Positions 16,626 through 28,093 of a stretch of DNA of 64,000 bases are shown one piece after another. The first letter of the stretch is position 1, and each line of letters starts with the position of its first letter. The notes beneath the pieces were generated by a model that saw nothing but the letters and a program-made list of their open reading frames with translations, ran no database searches and was not told where the DNA came from. This DNA comes from Lysobacteraceae bacterium (GTDB taxonomy: Bacteria; Pseudomonadota; Gammaproteobacteria; Xanthomonadales; Xanthomonadaceae): NCBI GenBank assembly GCA_023954075.1, contig JAMLIV010000002.1, positions 124,001 to 188,000 of the forward strand. Reading direction: 5' to 3'. The translations under genes were made by a program, and so were the position numbers.

Positions 16626-18971
16626 CTAGAACGGCAGGGCAAGGTCCGGATCGACCGCCAGCAACTGCTCGCGGAAGGCTTGCTGGATGCGGGCCAGCGC
16701 GGCCTCGTCGTCGGCATCGAAGCGCAGCACCAGGCTGGGCGTGGTGTTGGAGCAGCGCACCAGGCCCCAGCCGTCGGGCCAGTCGGCGCGCAGCCCGTCG
16801 ATGGTCGAGATCTTGGCGTCCTCGAAGCGGGCCTTCTCGACGAACTCCCGGACGTAGGCGTAGTGCGCGCCCTCTTCCATGGGCACCTTGAGCTCGGGCG
16901 TGCTGGCCCCTTTGGGCAGCTCGGCGAAAACTTCTTCCGGGCTGCGGTCGTCGGCGGCAAGGATTTCCAGCAGGCGCGCGGCGGAATAGATGCCGTCGTC
17001 GAAGCCGAACCAGCGCTCGCGGAAGAAGAAGTGTCCGCTCATCTCGCCGGCCAGCTCGGCCTCGGTTTCGCGCATCTTGGCCTTGATCAGCGAATGGCCG
17101 GTCTTCCACATGATCGGGCTGCCGCCGTTGCGCAGGATCTGCCCGGCCAGGTGTCCGGTGCACTTGACGTCGTAGATGATCGTGGCACCCGGGTTGCGCA
17201 TGAGCACGTCGCGGGCGAACAGCATCAGCAGGCGGTCGGGGTAGATCACCTCGCCTTCCCGCGTCACCACGCCGAGGCGGTCGCCGTCGCCGTCGAAGGC
17301 CAGGCCGATGTCGGCCTCGAATTTCTGCACGAGGTGGATCAGGTCGCGCAGGTTTTCCGGATCGCTCGGGTCCGGATGATGGTTGGGGAATTCGCCGTCG
17401 ATGTCGCAGTAGAGCGGCATCACCTCGGCCCCGATCGCCTCCAGCACCTGCGGGCCAATGACACCCGCCACGCCGTTGCCGGCATCCACGACCACCTTGA
17501 TCGGACGCTCGAGCTGCACGTCCGAGGCGATGCGCGAAATGTACTCGGACGACACGTCCATGCTCTGCAGGCCGCCGCCGCCGTCGCGATCCAGCAGGCC
17601 GTCGACAATGCGGAAATAGAGGTCTTCGATCGCTTCTCCCGCCAGGGTTTCACCGCCCAGCACGATCTTGAAGCCGTTGTAGTCGGGCGGGTTGTGGCTG
17701 CCGGTCACCGCCACGCAGGAGCCGGTGTGGAGCTGGTAGCTGGCGAAATACACCACCGGCGTGGGTGCCATGCCGATGTCGATGACATCGCGTCCGGCCA
17801 GGCGCAGGCCCTCGATCAGCGCGTCGGACAGCTCGGGACCGGAGAGGCGTCCGTCGCGTCCGACCACGACCTCGTGCAGGTCGCGCTCGGCCATCACGGT
17901 ACCGATCGCCTGGCCCAGCAGGCGCGCGATGTCGTCATTCAGGGTCTTGCCCAGCACGCCGCGGATGTCATAGGCGCGGAAGATGCTGCGATCCAGCGCC
18001 AGCGCGGGCTTCTTCGCGGCCGGTTCCGGGGCGGGCCCGGGCGGCGCGCGGCGCACGGCGGCGGCCGGTGCGCGCTCTGCCTCCAGGTCCGATTGGCGCA
18101 GGGTTTCGGCAAACGTCGGTTCCACCTCCCGCCCACGCCTGGCGGCGAGCTGCAGGGTCGTGCGCAGCTTCCACACCAGCAGCGCGCCCATCAGCAGCGC
18201 ACCGATGCCAAGACCCAGCTGGGTGGTCTTCGAATAAGGCAGGGTGGACGCGAATTCGGGGGCGGCGGTAGCGATCTGCAGCGCGATGCCTTCGATCGCG
18301 GTGGACTGGGTGGCGAAACGAAGGTTCGAATCGCCCATCTGCACCAGCACCCGCTGCCCGCTGCGCAACTCCAGGTAGCCGCCCGGAAGGCTGACCGCCC
18401 TGACCGAACCGGTGATGGTGTCCAGCGGCACGGTGCCATAGGCCACCGCCAGCGGCACGCCGTCATCGCCCGGGATTGGGGCAGCAAGCCCGAGCAAGAG
18501 CGCGGCATCCTTGCCCACGACGCCAACCCGGCTGGCGCGCTCGTTCACCGCCGCTGTCAGCAGCGCGAGCTTGCCGAAACCTACCGCGGCCAACTCTTCG
18601 GAGAACGGGCCGTCGAGCGAAGAGGCGTAGAGGGCGACATCACCGACGTCGGGCCAGTCGGTGCGCAGGCGCGCGACGGCATCCTCGAACTCGCCGGCAG
18701 CCACGTCGGCGCGCAGGCGCGGTTCCTGGATCGCGACATCCAGACGCTCCTGCATCCGGAGGACGTCCCGGGCGATCGCGGCGGCGGTGCTGGTGCGCAA
18801 CTGCTCCAGGCGCGGGCCCATCGATTCGGTGCTGGAGGCGCGCCAGGTTTGCCACAGGATGCCCGCGCCACCCAGCAGCGCGAGCAGCGCGAAAACGCCC
18901 AGGATGCCGATGCTGACCTGCGGCGGCAGCGGCAGGCCCTCGCGTGGCTCGTTCTTGTTGCGCTTTGCCAT
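16626..18971 (-). CDS. algC: Phosphomannomutase/phosphoglucomutase with membrane-anchored N-terminal domain
   Basis: Interconverts hexose 6- and 1-phosphates for LPS and exopolysaccharide precursors. In this 781-residue protein the catalytic part occupies the last 455 residues: phosphoserine loop VTGSHNPPDYNG, metal loop FDGDGDRLGV, sugar loop GEMSGHFFFRE and C-terminal phosphate loop LVRCSNTTPSL. The first 320 residues are an added module: a cytosolic start, a membrane segment (about 20-42), an extracytoplasmic region of about 185 residues, a second membrane segment near 240-262, then a linker. AlgC proteins of this extended form are seen in Lysobacterales. The start at 18971 (MAKRNKNEP) follows the dut stop by 29 bp, giving the order coaBC-dut-algC. 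Confidence 0.92.
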   Translation of the reverse strand: MAKRNKNEPREGLPLPPQVSIGILGVFALLALLGGAGILWQTWRASSTESMGPRLEQLRTSTAAAIARDVLRMQERLDVAIQEPRLRADVAAGEFEDAVARLRTDWPDVGDVALYASSLDGPFSEELAAVGFGKLALLTAAVNERASRVGVVGKDAALLLGLAAPIPGDDGVPLAVAYGTVPLDTITGSVRAVSLPGGYLELRSGQRVLVQMGDSNLRFATQSTAIEGIALQIATAAPEFASTLPYSKTTQLGLGIGALLMGALLVWKLRTTLQLAARRGREVEPTFAETLRQSDLEAERAPAAAVRRAPPGPAPEPAAKKPALALDRSIFRAYDIRGVLGKTLNDDIARLLGQAIGTVMAERDLHEVVVGRDGRLSGPELSDALIEGLRLAGRDVIDIGMAPTPVVYFASYQLHTGSCVAVTGSHNPPDYNGFKIVLGGETLAGEAIEDLYFRIVDGLLDRDGGGGLQSMDVSSEYISRIASDVQLERPIKVVVDAGNGVAGVIGPQVLEAIGAEVMPLYCDIDGEFPNHHPDPSDPENLRDLIHLVQKFEADIGLAFDGDGDRLGVVTREGEVIYPDRLLMLFARDVLMRNPGATIIYDVKCTGHLAGQILRNGGSPIMWKTGHSLIKAKMRETEAELAGEMSGHFFFRERWFGFDDGIYSAARLLEILAADDRSPEEVFAELPKGASTPELKVPMEEGAHYAYVREFVEKARFEDAKISTIDGLRADWPDGWGLVRCSNTTPSLVLRFDADDEAALARIQQAFREQLLAVDPDLALPF

Positions 18972-19000
18972 TGATTCCCCCTGGGTGCCCGATCGCGCGC

Positions 19001-19498
19001 TCAATCCGTGCCGGTATGCCCGAACCCGCCCTCGCCGCGCGCGCTGGGCGCGAAGGCATCGACAGGCACCAGACGGGCCCGGCCGACCGGGATGAACACC
19101 AGCTGCGCGACGCGATCGCCGGGGCTGATGGTAAATGGCCTGTCGCTGCGGTTCCACAGACTGAGCAGGAGCGGACCCTGATAGTCGGCGTCGATCAGCC
19201 CGGTGAGGTTGCCCAGCACCAGCCCGTGGCGATGCCCCAGGCCCGAGCGCGGCAGCACCACCGCGCACCAGCGCGGGTCGGCGATGTGGATTGCAAGGCC
19301 GGAGGGTACCAGTTCGCTCCGGCCGGGAATCAGGGTGAGCGGTGCCTCGACCATGGCGCGAAGGTCGAGCCCGGCGGCACCGGGGGTGGCGTATCCGGGC
19401 AGCGGAAACTCCACGCCCAGGCGTGGATCGAGCAGCCGCACGGCCACGTCGGGAAAGCCGGTTCGCTCCGGCGACCGTGGGGCGGCGGGCAGGGTCAT
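19001..19498 (-). CDS. dut: Deoxyuridine 5'-triphosphate nucleotidohydrolase (dUTPase)
   Basis: Hydrolyses dUTP to dUMP and pyrophosphate, keeping uracil out of DNA and feeding thymidylate synthesis. The 165 residues carry the five trimeric dUTPase motifs in order: [29 protein letters not shown] with the catalytic Asp, GDRVAQLV, and the flexible C-terminal [11 protein letters not shown]. The start ATG (19498) overlaps the coaBC stop as ATGA. It is slightly longer than the E. coli enzyme because of about 12 extra N-terminal residues. The coaBC-dut arrangement is widely conserved in proteobacteria. Confidence 0.95.
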   Translation of the reverse strand: MTLPAAPRSPERTGFPDVAVRLLDPRLGVEFPLPGYATPGAAGLDLRAMVEAPLTLIPGRSELVPSGLAIHIADPRWCAVVLPRSGLGHRHGLVLGNLTGLIDADYQGPLLLSLWNRSDRPFTISPGDRVAQLVFIPVGRARLVPVDAFAPSARGEGGFGHTGTD

Positions 19499-20709
19499 GG
19501 GCGATTCCGTAAGCACTGGGCGATGACCGCCAGCAACTCCCGTGCCACCTGCGCCTTGTCGGCGCGCGCGATCTCGTGCCGGCCCTCGGGCCACAGCACG
19601 GTCAGGGCATTGCAGTCGGCGTCGAAGCCCGAGCCCTCCTCGCCCACGCGGTTGGCGGCGATCATGTCCAGACGCTTGCGCTCCAGCTTGTCGCGCGCGT
19701 AGCGTTCGACGTCGTGGGTTTCCGCGGCAAAGCCGACCACGAAGGGCCGATCCTGCCGCGCCGCGACTTCCGCAAGGATGTCGGGATTCTGTACCAGCTC
19801 CAGGGTCAGGCCGCCGTCGCCGCGCTTCTTGATCTTCTCCAGGCTCGCCTCGCGCGGCCGGAAGTCGGCGACCGCCGCGGTGGCGATGAAAAGGTCGGAC
19901 TGCGCGACGCGATCCGTCACCGCCGCCAGCATCTGTTCGGCACTGCGCACCGCGATGCGCTCGACCCCGGCCGGCACGGGAAGATTCACCGGGCCGGACA
20001 CCAGGGTGACGCGCATGCCCAGCCGCTGCGCTTCCGCGGCCACGGCGTAACCCATGCGGCCGGAGCTGCGGTTGCCGAGGTAGCGCACCGGATCGAGATC
20101 CTCCACCGTGGGCCCGGCGGTCAGCAGCAGGCGGCGTCCGGCGAGGACAGCGGCGGCCTCGGGATCGGGATCGGGCGCCACGACCGCATCGGCGATCGCG
20201 GCCGGTTCCCACATTCGCCCCGCGCCGGTTTCGCCGCAGGCCTGGCCGCCGGCATCCGGGCCGAGCAGCACCGCGCCGCGCTCGACCAGGATGGCGAGGT
20301 TGGCCTGGACCGCCGGGTGCTCCCACATCACCCGGTTCATCGCGGGTGCAAGGAACAGCGGTGCCTCGGTCGCCAGGCACAGCGTGGTCAGCAGGTCATC
20401 GGCCTGGCCCTGGGCGAGGCGCGCGATCAGATCGGCCGAAGCCGGCGCGATCAGCACGCGCTGCGCCCAGCGCGCCAGCTCGATGTGGCCCATCGAGGCT
20501 TCCGCGGCGCTGTCCCACAGCGAGGTGCGCACCGGCTCGCCGGACAAGGCCTGGAAGGTCAGCGCGGTGACGAAGCGCTCGGCGTTTTCCGTCAGCACCA
20601 CGCGCACCTGCGCGCCGCGCTCGCGCAGGCGACGCACCAGATCGGCCGCCTTGTAAGCCGCGATTCCGCCGCTCACGCCGAGCAGGATGCGCTGCGGCGT
20701 CGTGCTCAT
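19495..20709 (-). CDS. coaBC: Bifunctional phosphopantothenoylcysteine decarboxylase/synthase
   Basis: Carries two consecutive steps of coenzyme A synthesis: CoaB joins 4'-phosphopantothenate to cysteine using CTP, and CoaC decarboxylates the product with FMN. The N-terminal CoaC part shows [16 protein letters not shown] (FMN binding), the active-site His in [11 protein letters not shown], and the [11 protein letters not shown] motif. The flexible flap cysteine lies in [13 protein letters not shown]. The C-terminal CoaB part from about residue 190 has [34 protein letters not shown] and the [19 protein letters not shown] region. At 404 residues it has normal length. Confidence 0.96.
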   Translation of the reverse strand: MSTTPQRILLGVSGGIAAYKAADLVRRLRERGAQVRVVLTENAERFVTALTFQALSGEPVRTSLWDSAAEASMGHIELARWAQRVLIAPASADLIARLAQGQADDLLTTLCLATEAPLFLAPAMNRVMWEHPAVQANLAILVERGAVLLGPDAGGQACGETGAGRMWEPAAIADAVVAPDPDPEAAAVLAGRRLLLTAGPTVEDLDPVRYLGNRSSGRMGYAVAAEAQRLGMRVTLVSGPVNLPVPAGVERIAVRSAEQMLAAVTDRVAQSDLFIATAAVADFRPREASLEKIKKRGDGGLTLELVQNPDILAEVAARQDRPFVVGFAAETHDVERYARDKLERKRLDMIAANRVGEEGSGFDADCNALTVLWPEGRHEIARADKAQVARELLAVIAQCLRNRP

Positions 20710-20872
20710 GCCCGATGCCCGCGAACGAGCGCGAGGGGGCGACGAAGGCGTGGCCGCATCGGAGAAGTCCTATGCCAGAACGGGGCGATCAGCTTACTTC
20801 AAACCCGCTCCGGACCGATGCCGGCGGCGCACCGGATCATGAAGGATGGTCCTGAATTGATGGGAGGACGAC

Positions 20873-21544
20873 ATGAACCTGCGCGATTGGCCGGCCGAAG
20901 AAAGGCCGCGGGAAAAACTGCTGGCCCGCGGGCCGGAAGCGCTGTCCGACGCCGAGCTGCTGGCGGTGTTCTTCGGCACCGGGCTGCCGGGGCGCAACGC
21001 CATCGATCTGGGGCGCGAGCTGCTGGCGCGCCGCGGCGGCCTGCGTGGCCTGCTCGCGCTCCCGGGCAAGGAACTGGTGCGTGAGTCCGGGCTCGGGCCG
21101 GCGCGCGCCGCGCGCCTGGTGGCGGCGCTGGAACTGGCCACACGCCACCTGGCGACGGGGCTCGATCGCCCCGGTGCCATCACCCATCCGCGCCACGCCG
21201 GCGAGTACTTCCGCGCCCGCCTGCGGGATCGCACGCGCGAGGTCTTCGCCTGCCTGTTCGTCGACACCCGGCACCGCCCGATCGCGATGGAGGAGCTGTT
21301 CATGGGCACGCTCGACAGCAGCGAGGTCCATCCGCGCGAGGTGGTGCGGCGCGCGATGGAGCACAACGCCGCCGCGGTGGTGTTCGCACACAATCATCCC
21401 AGCGGCATCGCCGAACCCAGCGCCTCGGACCGCGCGCTCACCGTGACCCTGCGCGAGGCGCTCAAGTTGGTGGGGGTACGCGTACTCGATCATTTCGTCA
21501 TCGGCGACGAGGTGACGAGCTTCGCCGAACGGGGCTGGCTGTGA
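20873..21544 (+). CDS. radC: RadC family JAB/MPN-domain protein
   Basis: A 223-residue RadC/UPF0758 protein: an N-terminal helix-hairpin-helix-like region opening with [15 protein letters not shown] and containing [10 protein letters not shown], then a JAMM-type domain with the metal motif [14 protein letters not shown] preceded by [18 protein letters not shown]. The old link to DNA repair is not supported for E. coli RadC, and a role in recombination or natural transformation has been proposed. It is divergent from coaBC (163-bp gap) and its stop overlaps a possible GTG start of the next frame. Confidence 0.93.
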   Translation: MNLRDWPAEERPREKLLARGPEALSDAELLAVFFGTGLPGRNAIDLGRELLARRGGLRGLLALPGKELVRESGLGPARAARLVAALELATRHLATGLDRPGAITHPRHAGEYFRARLRDRTREVFACLFVDTRHRPIAMEELFMGTLDSSEVHPREVVRRAMEHNAAAVVFAHNHPSGIAEPSASDRALTVTLREALKLVGVRVLDHFVIGDEVTSFAERGWL

Positions 21545-21642
21545 ACGCGCCGGCCACGATCCGGCTCGGCGACCGGCGGGTGATGGTGACGCGGCCGCGC
21601 GCGGCTAAACTGCACCGCCTGGTCCATCCGCCCCACGATCCG

Positions 21643-22188
21643 ATGACGCCCGTTCGCCCCTTCCTGCACGCCACGCCCGCGCTCGGTGCGCGCGTCTACG
21701 TCGATCCGGCCGCCACCGTGATCGGCCAGGTCACACTGGACGACGACGCCTCGATCTGGCCAGGCGCGGTGCTGCGCGGCGACGTCAACTTCATCCGGAT
21801 CGGCGCGCGCACCAGCATCCAGGACGGCAGCATCGTGCACGTCAGCCACGATGGCCCCTACACCCGGCCAGGCGGATTCCCCACGGTCATCGGTCCGGAC
21901 ACCACGGTGGGCCACGGCGTGATCCTGCACGGCTGCAGCATCGGCAGCTTCTGCCTGATCGGCATGCGTGCCACCGTGCTGGACGGTGCCACGGTGGAGG
22001 ACTACGGCTTCGTCGGTGCCGGCGCACTGGTGCCTTCGGGCAAGACCGTGGGCTCGGGCGAGCTGTGGCTGGGCAACCCGGCGCGCTGCGTGCGCCGGCT
22101 CAGCGAGCGCGAGCTGGAGTCGCTGCGCTACAGCGCGGCGCACTACGTCCGGCTCAAGGACACCTATCTGGCGATGGCCGGCGGCTGA
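21643..22188 (+). CDS. Gamma-class carbonic anhydrase-like protein (YrdA/PaaY type)
   Basis: A left-handed beta-helix protein of about 181 residues built of hexapeptide turns such as ATVIGQVTLDDDASIWPG. The three zinc ligands of the gamma carbonic anhydrase family are visible in IVHVSHDG and TVGHGVILHG. A C-terminal helix (ERELESLRYSAAHYVRLKD) packs on the trimer in relatives. I chose ATG 21643 (MTPVRPFLHATP) because relatives start this way; a longer GTG frame from 21541 overlapping radC is possible. Members vary between carbonic anhydrase and thioesterase-like activities, so the reaction is not certain. Confidence 0.85.
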   Translation: MTPVRPFLHATPALGARVYVDPAATVIGQVTLDDDASIWPGAVLRGDVNFIRIGARTSIQDGSIVHVSHDGPYTRPGGFPTVIGPDTTVGHGVILHGCSIGSFCLIGMRATVLDGATVEDYGFVGAGALVPSGKTVGSGELWLGNPARCVRRLSERELESLRYSAAHYVRLKDTYLAMAGG

Positions 22189-22199
22189 ATCCGCCGGCC
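22176..22199. terminator. Perfect hairpin at the convergent gene ends
   Basis: GGCCGGCGG-CTGAAT-CCGCCGGCC is a perfect 9-bp stem with a 6-nt loop that includes the stop codon of the carbonic anhydrase-like gene. It lies 14 bp from the glnA stop. It could end transcription from both sides, though no T-run is present. Confidence 0.45.
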
Positions 22200-22212
22200 C
22201 TGAAGCATCCGC

Positions 22213-23622
22213 TCACAGCCCGTAGTAGAGCGCGTATTCCAGCGGATGGGTGGCGGCGCGGAATCGGGTGACCTCGCGCATCTTCATCGCGATGTAGCCG
22301 TCGATGAAGTCGTCGCTGAACACCCCGCCGGCCTTGAGGAAGTCGCGGTCAGCATCGAGTGCCTCCAGGGCCTGGTCGAGCGAGTGGCAGACGGTGGGGA
22401 TGTTCTTTTCCTCCTCCGGCGGCAGGTCGTAGAGATCCTTGTCGCTCGGCGCACCCGGATCGATCTTGTTGCGGATGCCGTCGAGACCGGCCATCAGCAG
22501 CGCCGAGAAGACCAGGTAGCCGCTCTGCACCGGATCCGGGAAACGGATCTCGATGCGGCGCGCCTTCGGGCTCGAAACCCACGGGATGCGACACGAGGCC
22601 GAGCGGTTGCGCGCCGAATAGGCCAGGAGGATCGGAGCCTCGAAACCCGGCACCAGGCGCTTGTAGCTGTTGGTGGTGGAGTTGCTGAAGGCATTGATGG
22701 CGCGGGCGTGCCGGAAGATGCCGCCGATGTACCACAACGCCATTTGCGACAACCCGCCATAGCCCTCGCCGGCAAAAAGATTCTTCCCGTCCTTGAACAG
22801 CGACTGGTGCACATGCATGCCCGAGCCGTTGTCGCCCACCAGCGGCTTGGGCATGAACGTGGCCGTCTTGCCGGCGCGGTGGGCGACATTCCTGACCACG
22901 TGCTTGTGCGTAAGCAGGCGATCGGCCATGGTCAGGAGCGCGTCGAACTTCACGCCGATTTCGCACTGCCCCGCCGTGGCCACCTCGTGGTGATGCACTT
23001 CGGTTTCGATGCCGAGCGACTCCAGCACCTTCACCATCTCGCCGCGCAGGTCGTGCAGGGTGTCGCTCGGGGGGAGCGGCAGGTAGCCGCCCTTCACGCC
23101 GGGGCGGTGACCGCTGTTGCCGTGCGGGTACTCGCGCGCGGCGGACCAGGCGGCCTCTTCCGAATCGATCTCGAAAAAGGCGTGCCCCATCTCGTTGCCC
23201 CAGCGCACCGAATCGAACACGAAGAACTCCGGCTCCGGACCGAAGTAGGCGGTATCGGCGATGCCGCTGGCCTTGAGGAACGCCTCGGCGCGATGCGCGA
23301 CCGAACGCGGGCAGCGCGAATAGGCCTGCATCGTGGCCGGTTCCAGCACGTCGCAGACCAGCACCAGGGTGGGATCGGCGGTGAACGGATCGAGGTAGGC
23401 GCTGGCGGCATCGGGCAGCAGCACCATGTCCGACTCGTTGATGCCCTTCCATCCGGCCAGCGAAGATCCGTCGAACATGCGCCCGTCCTCGAACAGGGCG
23501 GGGCCTGCGGCCCGGACCGGATAGGTGATGTGGTGCTGGCGGCCGCTCATGTCGACGAAGCGCAGGTCGACGAACTCGACCGCGTGATCCTTGATGAGCT
23601 TTTCGACCTGTTCGTACGACAT
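22213..23622 (-). CDS. glnA: Glutamine synthetase, type I
   Basis: ATP-dependent assimilation of ammonia onto glutamate in the cytoplasm. The 469 residues match the type I dodecameric enzyme: [15 protein letters not shown] at the start, [13 protein letters not shown], the metal-ligand block [12 protein letters not shown], the ATP-site [16 protein letters not shown], the [13 protein letters not shown] latch, RIEIRFPDP, and the adenylylation loop [15 protein letters not shown], whose Tyr is the likely GlnE target. The ATG at 23622 is preceded by GGAG at good spacing. A 331-bp upstream region (23623-23953) holds the rpmG terminator and otherwise no gene; I looked for a sigma-54 promoter there and saw no convincing one. 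Confidence 0.96.
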   Translation of the reverse strand: MSYEQVEKLIKDHAVEFVDLRFVDMSGRQHHITYPVRAAGPALFEDGRMFDGSSLAGWKGINESDMVLLPDAASAYLDPFTADPTLVLVCDVLEPATMQAYSRCPRSVAHRAEAFLKASGIADTAYFGPEPEFFVFDSVRWGNEMGHAFFEIDSEEAAWSAAREYPHGNSGHRPGVKGGYLPLPPSDTLHDLRGEMVKVLESLGIETEVHHHEVATAGQCEIGVKFDALLTMADRLLTHKHVVRNVAHRAGKTATFMPKPLVGDNGSGMHVHQSLFKDGKNLFAGEGYGGLSQMALWYIGGIFRHARAINAFSNSTTNSYKRLVPGFEAPILLAYSARNRSASCRIPWVSSPKARRIEIRFPDPVQSGYLVFSALLMAGLDGIRNKIDPGAPSDKDLYDLPPEEEKNIPTVCHSLDQALEALDADRDFLKAGGVFSDDFIDGYIAMKMREVTRFRAATHPLEYALYYGL

Positions 23623-23887
23623 GGGCACTCCGTGGCATGGATGGGCGGGAGCCTGCGCGGATCCGGCGTGCCCGGATCCGGCGCGGCGTTGGTCGCCGGA
23701 ACGGCCTGCGCGGAACGCATCGGGACCGGGAATCCGGCCGTCAGATTCTTTCGGGCGACCCGGAATCGTACCGCACCGCAGCATTTTCGCGCACTGCCGG
23801 TCGTCGGCTGGCAGGCCGCGCAGCACCCGCATGCCGACCGCTTCCGCGTGCCGGCATGGCGCGGGTGGGGAGGCCACGCGCGGCAAA

Positions 23888-23917
23888 AGAAAAGCCCGCC
23901 GGACGGCGGGCTTTTCT
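23888..23917 (-). terminator. Intrinsic terminator of the rpmB-rpmG operon
   Basis: AGAAAAGCCCGCC-GGAC-GGCGGGCTTTTCT is a perfect 13-bp stem with a 4-nt loop. Read on the minus strand it is followed by a T-rich run (CTTTTCTTTTG). It lies 37 bp beyond the rpmG stop, just before the glnA leader. Confidence 0.88.
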
Positions 23918-23953
23918 GATTCCGACATGCGCCCGCCGCAGCGGCCGCTCAGG

Positions 23954-24118
23954 TCACTTGATCTTGCCTTCCTTGTAGATCACGTGCTTGCGCACCACCG
24001 GATCGTACTTCTTGATCTCGATCTTGGTCGGGGTGTTCTTCTTGTTCTTGTCGGTGGTGTAGAAGTGTCCGGTGCCGGCCGAGGAAGTCAGGCGGATCTT
24101 GTCGCGCTTGGATGCCAT
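23954..24118 (-). CDS. rpmG: 50S ribosomal protein L33
   Basis: A 54-residue basic protein starting [20 protein letters not shown] and ending YKEGKIK, a clear L33. It lacks the CxxC zinc ribbons of the C+ form, so it is the zinc-independent type. A strong AAGGAG lies 7-8 nt before the ATG at 24118. It follows rpmB by 12 bp and precedes the terminator at 23888-23917. Confidence 0.97.
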   Translation of the reverse strand: MASKRDKIRLTSSAGTGHFYTTDKNKKNTPTKIEIKKYDPVVRKHVIYKEGKIK

Positions 24119-24130
24119 GGTCGCAGCTCC

Positions 24131-24367
24131 TTAGACCTTCTCGCCCTGCTTGCGCAGTTCGGCCAGGACGGCGTCGATGCCGTTCTTGTCGATGGTGCGC
24201 AGGGCATGGTTGGAAACACGCAGCTTCACCCAGCGGTTCTCGCTCGCCACCCAGAAGCGGCGCTCGTGCAGGTTGGGGAGCCAGCGACGGCGGGTTTTGT
24301 TGTTGGCGTGCGAGACGTTGTTGCCGGTCTGCACACCCTTCTTGCTCACTTGACACACGCGTGCCAT
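24131..24367 (-). CDS. rpmB: 50S ribosomal protein L28
   Basis: A 78-residue L28 with the standard N-terminus [20 protein letters not shown], the [16 protein letters not shown] core and [14 protein letters not shown] in the second half. A GAGGTG site precedes ATG 24367. The frame stays open upstream to 24760, but L28 proteins begin at MARVC, so the longer start is rejected. Confidence 0.97.
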   Translation of the reverse strand: MARVCQVSKKGVQTGNNVSHANNKTRRRWLPNLHERRFWVASENRWVKLRVSNHALRTIDKNGIDAVLAELRKQGEKV

Positions 24368-24901
24368 GACGCACCTCGAAGGTTCTGTGATGCCCCCCTT
24401 GGCCAGGGGAACGGCGGCCCCGCCGCCTTGGGCGGCGCGCGATGCGGGATCAGTCGCTTGCGGCCGGAAATCGCGCTGCCGGCACGGTCCCCGGCACAAG
24501 GCCGGAGGAAGCGAGCCGTGCATTTTGCCATAACCGCGATGGCCGAACAACTGCAGGCCGTCGCGGCTGCGCCGCGCTGCGGGCGCGGGCACCGGGCACG
24601 AGGCGCGCAGCAGCTCGACGGTTTCCATCAGATCCAGCCATGCCGCCACTGGATCGGCATGACGCAAGGCGCGGAATTCAGCGCCGGCCGGCGGCGGCTC
24701 GGGCGACAGTGCGGGAAACACGGCAAGGACTTCTCGTAGCGGGTCGGAAAGACGCGACATGGCGACAGACTATACGGCCAGTCATGCGGCATCACCGAAC
24801 CCCTCGCGAAAGGCCCGCGCGATGCGGGCGCGATGACGTGGCCGCAAGCGGCCCACCGCCCGCCGTACCCTCTCCGACCCGGCCGGCCCGGGAGAAACTC
24901 C
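24368..24901. other. 534-bp region between glyS and rpmB without a confident gene
   Basis: This gap holds the rpmB leader. On the minus strand a frame starting [15 protein letters not shown] at 24760 runs in phase into rpmB without its own stop. It could be a decayed gene fragment or chance openness in GC-rich DNA. A TATAGT hexamer (24769-24774, minus strand) just upstream of that frame is a weak -10 candidate with no good -35. Nothing else is visible. Confidence 0.4.
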
Positions 24902-27024
24902 TCAGCCGCTGGCCAGCAGGGAAACGTCCGCCACGCTGAGGAAGCGGCGCGCGATGCGCTGCAGGAGGGCGAGGCGGTTGGCGCGCACGCGGGGATCTTC
25001 GGCCATCACCATCACGTCCTCGAAAAAGGCGTCGATGGGCTCGCGCAGCTGCGCCAGGTGCTTGAGCGCGGTGACGTAGTTGCGCTGCGCCAGTTCGGCA
25101 TTGGCGGCCGTTTCCACACCCAGCAACGCCTCGGCCAGGCGCTCCTCGGCCGGCTCGACCAGGGCGGCCGGGTCGATGGCATCGGACACGTCGCCTTCGA
25201 CCTTGCGCAGGATGTTGCCGATGCGCTTGTTCGCCGCCGCCAGCGCATCGGCCTCGGGCAGCGCGGCGAACTGGCCGATGGCGTCGAGGCGGCGGTCGAA
25301 GTCGTACAGCGAGGCCGGTTCCAGCGCGGCGACCGCGTTGAAGTGCGTGGCGGGCACGCCCTTGTCGGCGTAGTAGCCGCGCAGGCGGTCGAGGATGAAG
25401 GCGTAGAGGTCTTGGGTAATTGCCCACTTGAAGGTGCTTCCTGGCGCGGCACCTTGTTTGACCACGGTGCCCAACCTGCCCATGTCTTCGTATGCGGCAT
25501 CCATCGCCTCATCAAGTAGACGCGCAAGATCCAGCTCGAACCCCGACTCAACAATCGTCCGCGCCAATCCCAGCGCATTGCGCCGCAGCGCGAACGGGTC
25601 CTTGTTGCCGGTCGGCTTCAGGCCCGCGGCAAAGCCGCCGGCCAGGGTGTCCAGGCGTTCGGCGACGGCCAGCACCTTGCCCAGCGGCGAGAGCGCGATG
25701 TCGTCGGCGGAAAAGCGCGGGCGGTAGGCTTCGTCGATCGCCAGCGCGACGGCTTCCGGCTCACCGGCGGCAACGGCATAGTGGCGCCCGGCGATGCCCT
25801 GCAGTTCCGGGAACTCGTTGACCGTGCGCGACTGCAGGTCGTTCTTGGAAAGCTCGGCGGCGCGGCGCGCCTGCGCCGGTTCGACGCCGACCTGCGCGGC
25901 GATGGTTTCGGCCAGCGCGGCCACGCGCTGCACCTTGTCGGCGACCGTGCCGAGCTTGGCCTGGTAGGTGACGGTGGTCAGCCCCGCGCCCATCGCCTCC
26001 AGCCCCTGCTTCAGGTCTTCGTCGAAGAAGAAACGCGCGTCGGCAAAACGCGGGCGGATCACGCGCTCGTAACCGGCGCGCACCTTGTCGACGTCGGCCG
26101 ACTCGATGTTGGCGATGCCGATGAAGCGCTCGGTCAGCGCGCCGGCTTCGGTCAGCACCGGGAAGAACTTCTGGTTGATCTCCATGGTTTCGATCAGGGC
26201 TTCCTGCGGCACCGCGAGGAAGTCGCGCTCGAAGCCGCAGGTGATCGGCGCGGGCCATTCGACCAGCGCCACGACCTGCTCGAGGTTGTCCTCGGAAATG
26301 CGCGCCACGCCGCCCGCGGCGCGCGCGGCCTCGGACACCTGCGCGCGGATGCGCTCGCGCCGCGCGGCGGGATCGACGAGGACAAAGGCCTTTTCCAGCG
26401 CCGCCACGTACTCGTCCGGATGCGCAATGGCCACCGCCTGCGGCGCGTGGAAGCGGTGCCCGCGGCTTTCCCCGCCGGCGCGGATGCCGAACAGTTCGGC
26501 CTCGACCACGCGCCCGCCCAGCAGCAGCACCAGCCAGTGCACCGGGCGCGCGAAGGCGAACTCGTGTGCGCCCCAGCGCATCGGCTTGGGAATCGGCATC
26601 GCGGCGATGGCTTCGCGCAGCACCTCCGGCAGCAGCGTTTCCGTCGCCGCGCCGGCGCTGACGGCGCGATGCACGAAGCGCTCGCCCTTGGCGTCGGTGA
26701 GGCGTTCGAGCCCGGTCCATTCGACGCCGTTCTTGGCGGCGAAGCCCTCCAGCGCGCGGGTCGGCTGGCCCTGCGCATCGAGCGCGATGTTGAGATACGG
26801 ACCGAGCACTTCGCTGGCCTGCTCGGCCTGCCGCACGGCCACGCCCGGCAGCCGCACGGCCAGGCGGCGCGGAGTGAACAGCGGCGCGGCATCGCCGCGC
26901 TCCACCGCCACGCCGCGCTTTTCCAGCCCGGCGATCACGCCGTCGAAAAACGCCTGCGCCAGGCCGGGAAGCGCCTTGACCGGCAGCTCCTCGGTGCCCA
27001 GTTCGATCAGAAGGGGTTGCAGGC

Positions 27025-27028
<4 letters not shown>
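24902..27028 (-). CDS. glyS: Glycine--tRNA ligase beta subunit
   Basis: Beta subunit of the bacterial alpha2beta2 glycyl-tRNA synthetase, needed for tRNA(Gly) binding. The 708 residues show the family start [15 protein letters not shown], the [11 protein letters not shown] and FIGIANIES blocks, [16 protein letters not shown], the HD-like region [12 protein letters not shown], and a C-terminal anticodon-binding region with [19 protein letters not shown]. Its ATG (27028) overlaps the glyQ stop as ATGA, so both subunits are made by coupled translation. Confidence 0.96.
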
Positions 27029-27936
<908 letters not shown>

Positions 27937-28093
27937 GGGCCTGCGCATCGGGTGAAAACCGGGAATTATACGGACAACCCGCCGCCGCGGTCTTGCCTCG
28001 GCACGACGCGGCCCTGCTCGACAGGCGCAGCGGCGCGCGCGCGCACCCGCGCGGCTGAACATCCTCCCGTGCCGTGTCATGCTGTGACCCGCC

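Noticed and set aside
23623-23887. Sigma-54 promoter and NtrC site upstream of glnA
   Set aside because: I searched the minus strand for GG-N10-GC and paired NtrC half-sites. Only imperfect matches were seen, not enough to report.
24368-24760. Extended start for rpmB giving a 209-residue protein
   Set aside because: L28 proteins start at MARVC, and a ribosome-binding site lies just before that ATG. The upstream part has no matching family.
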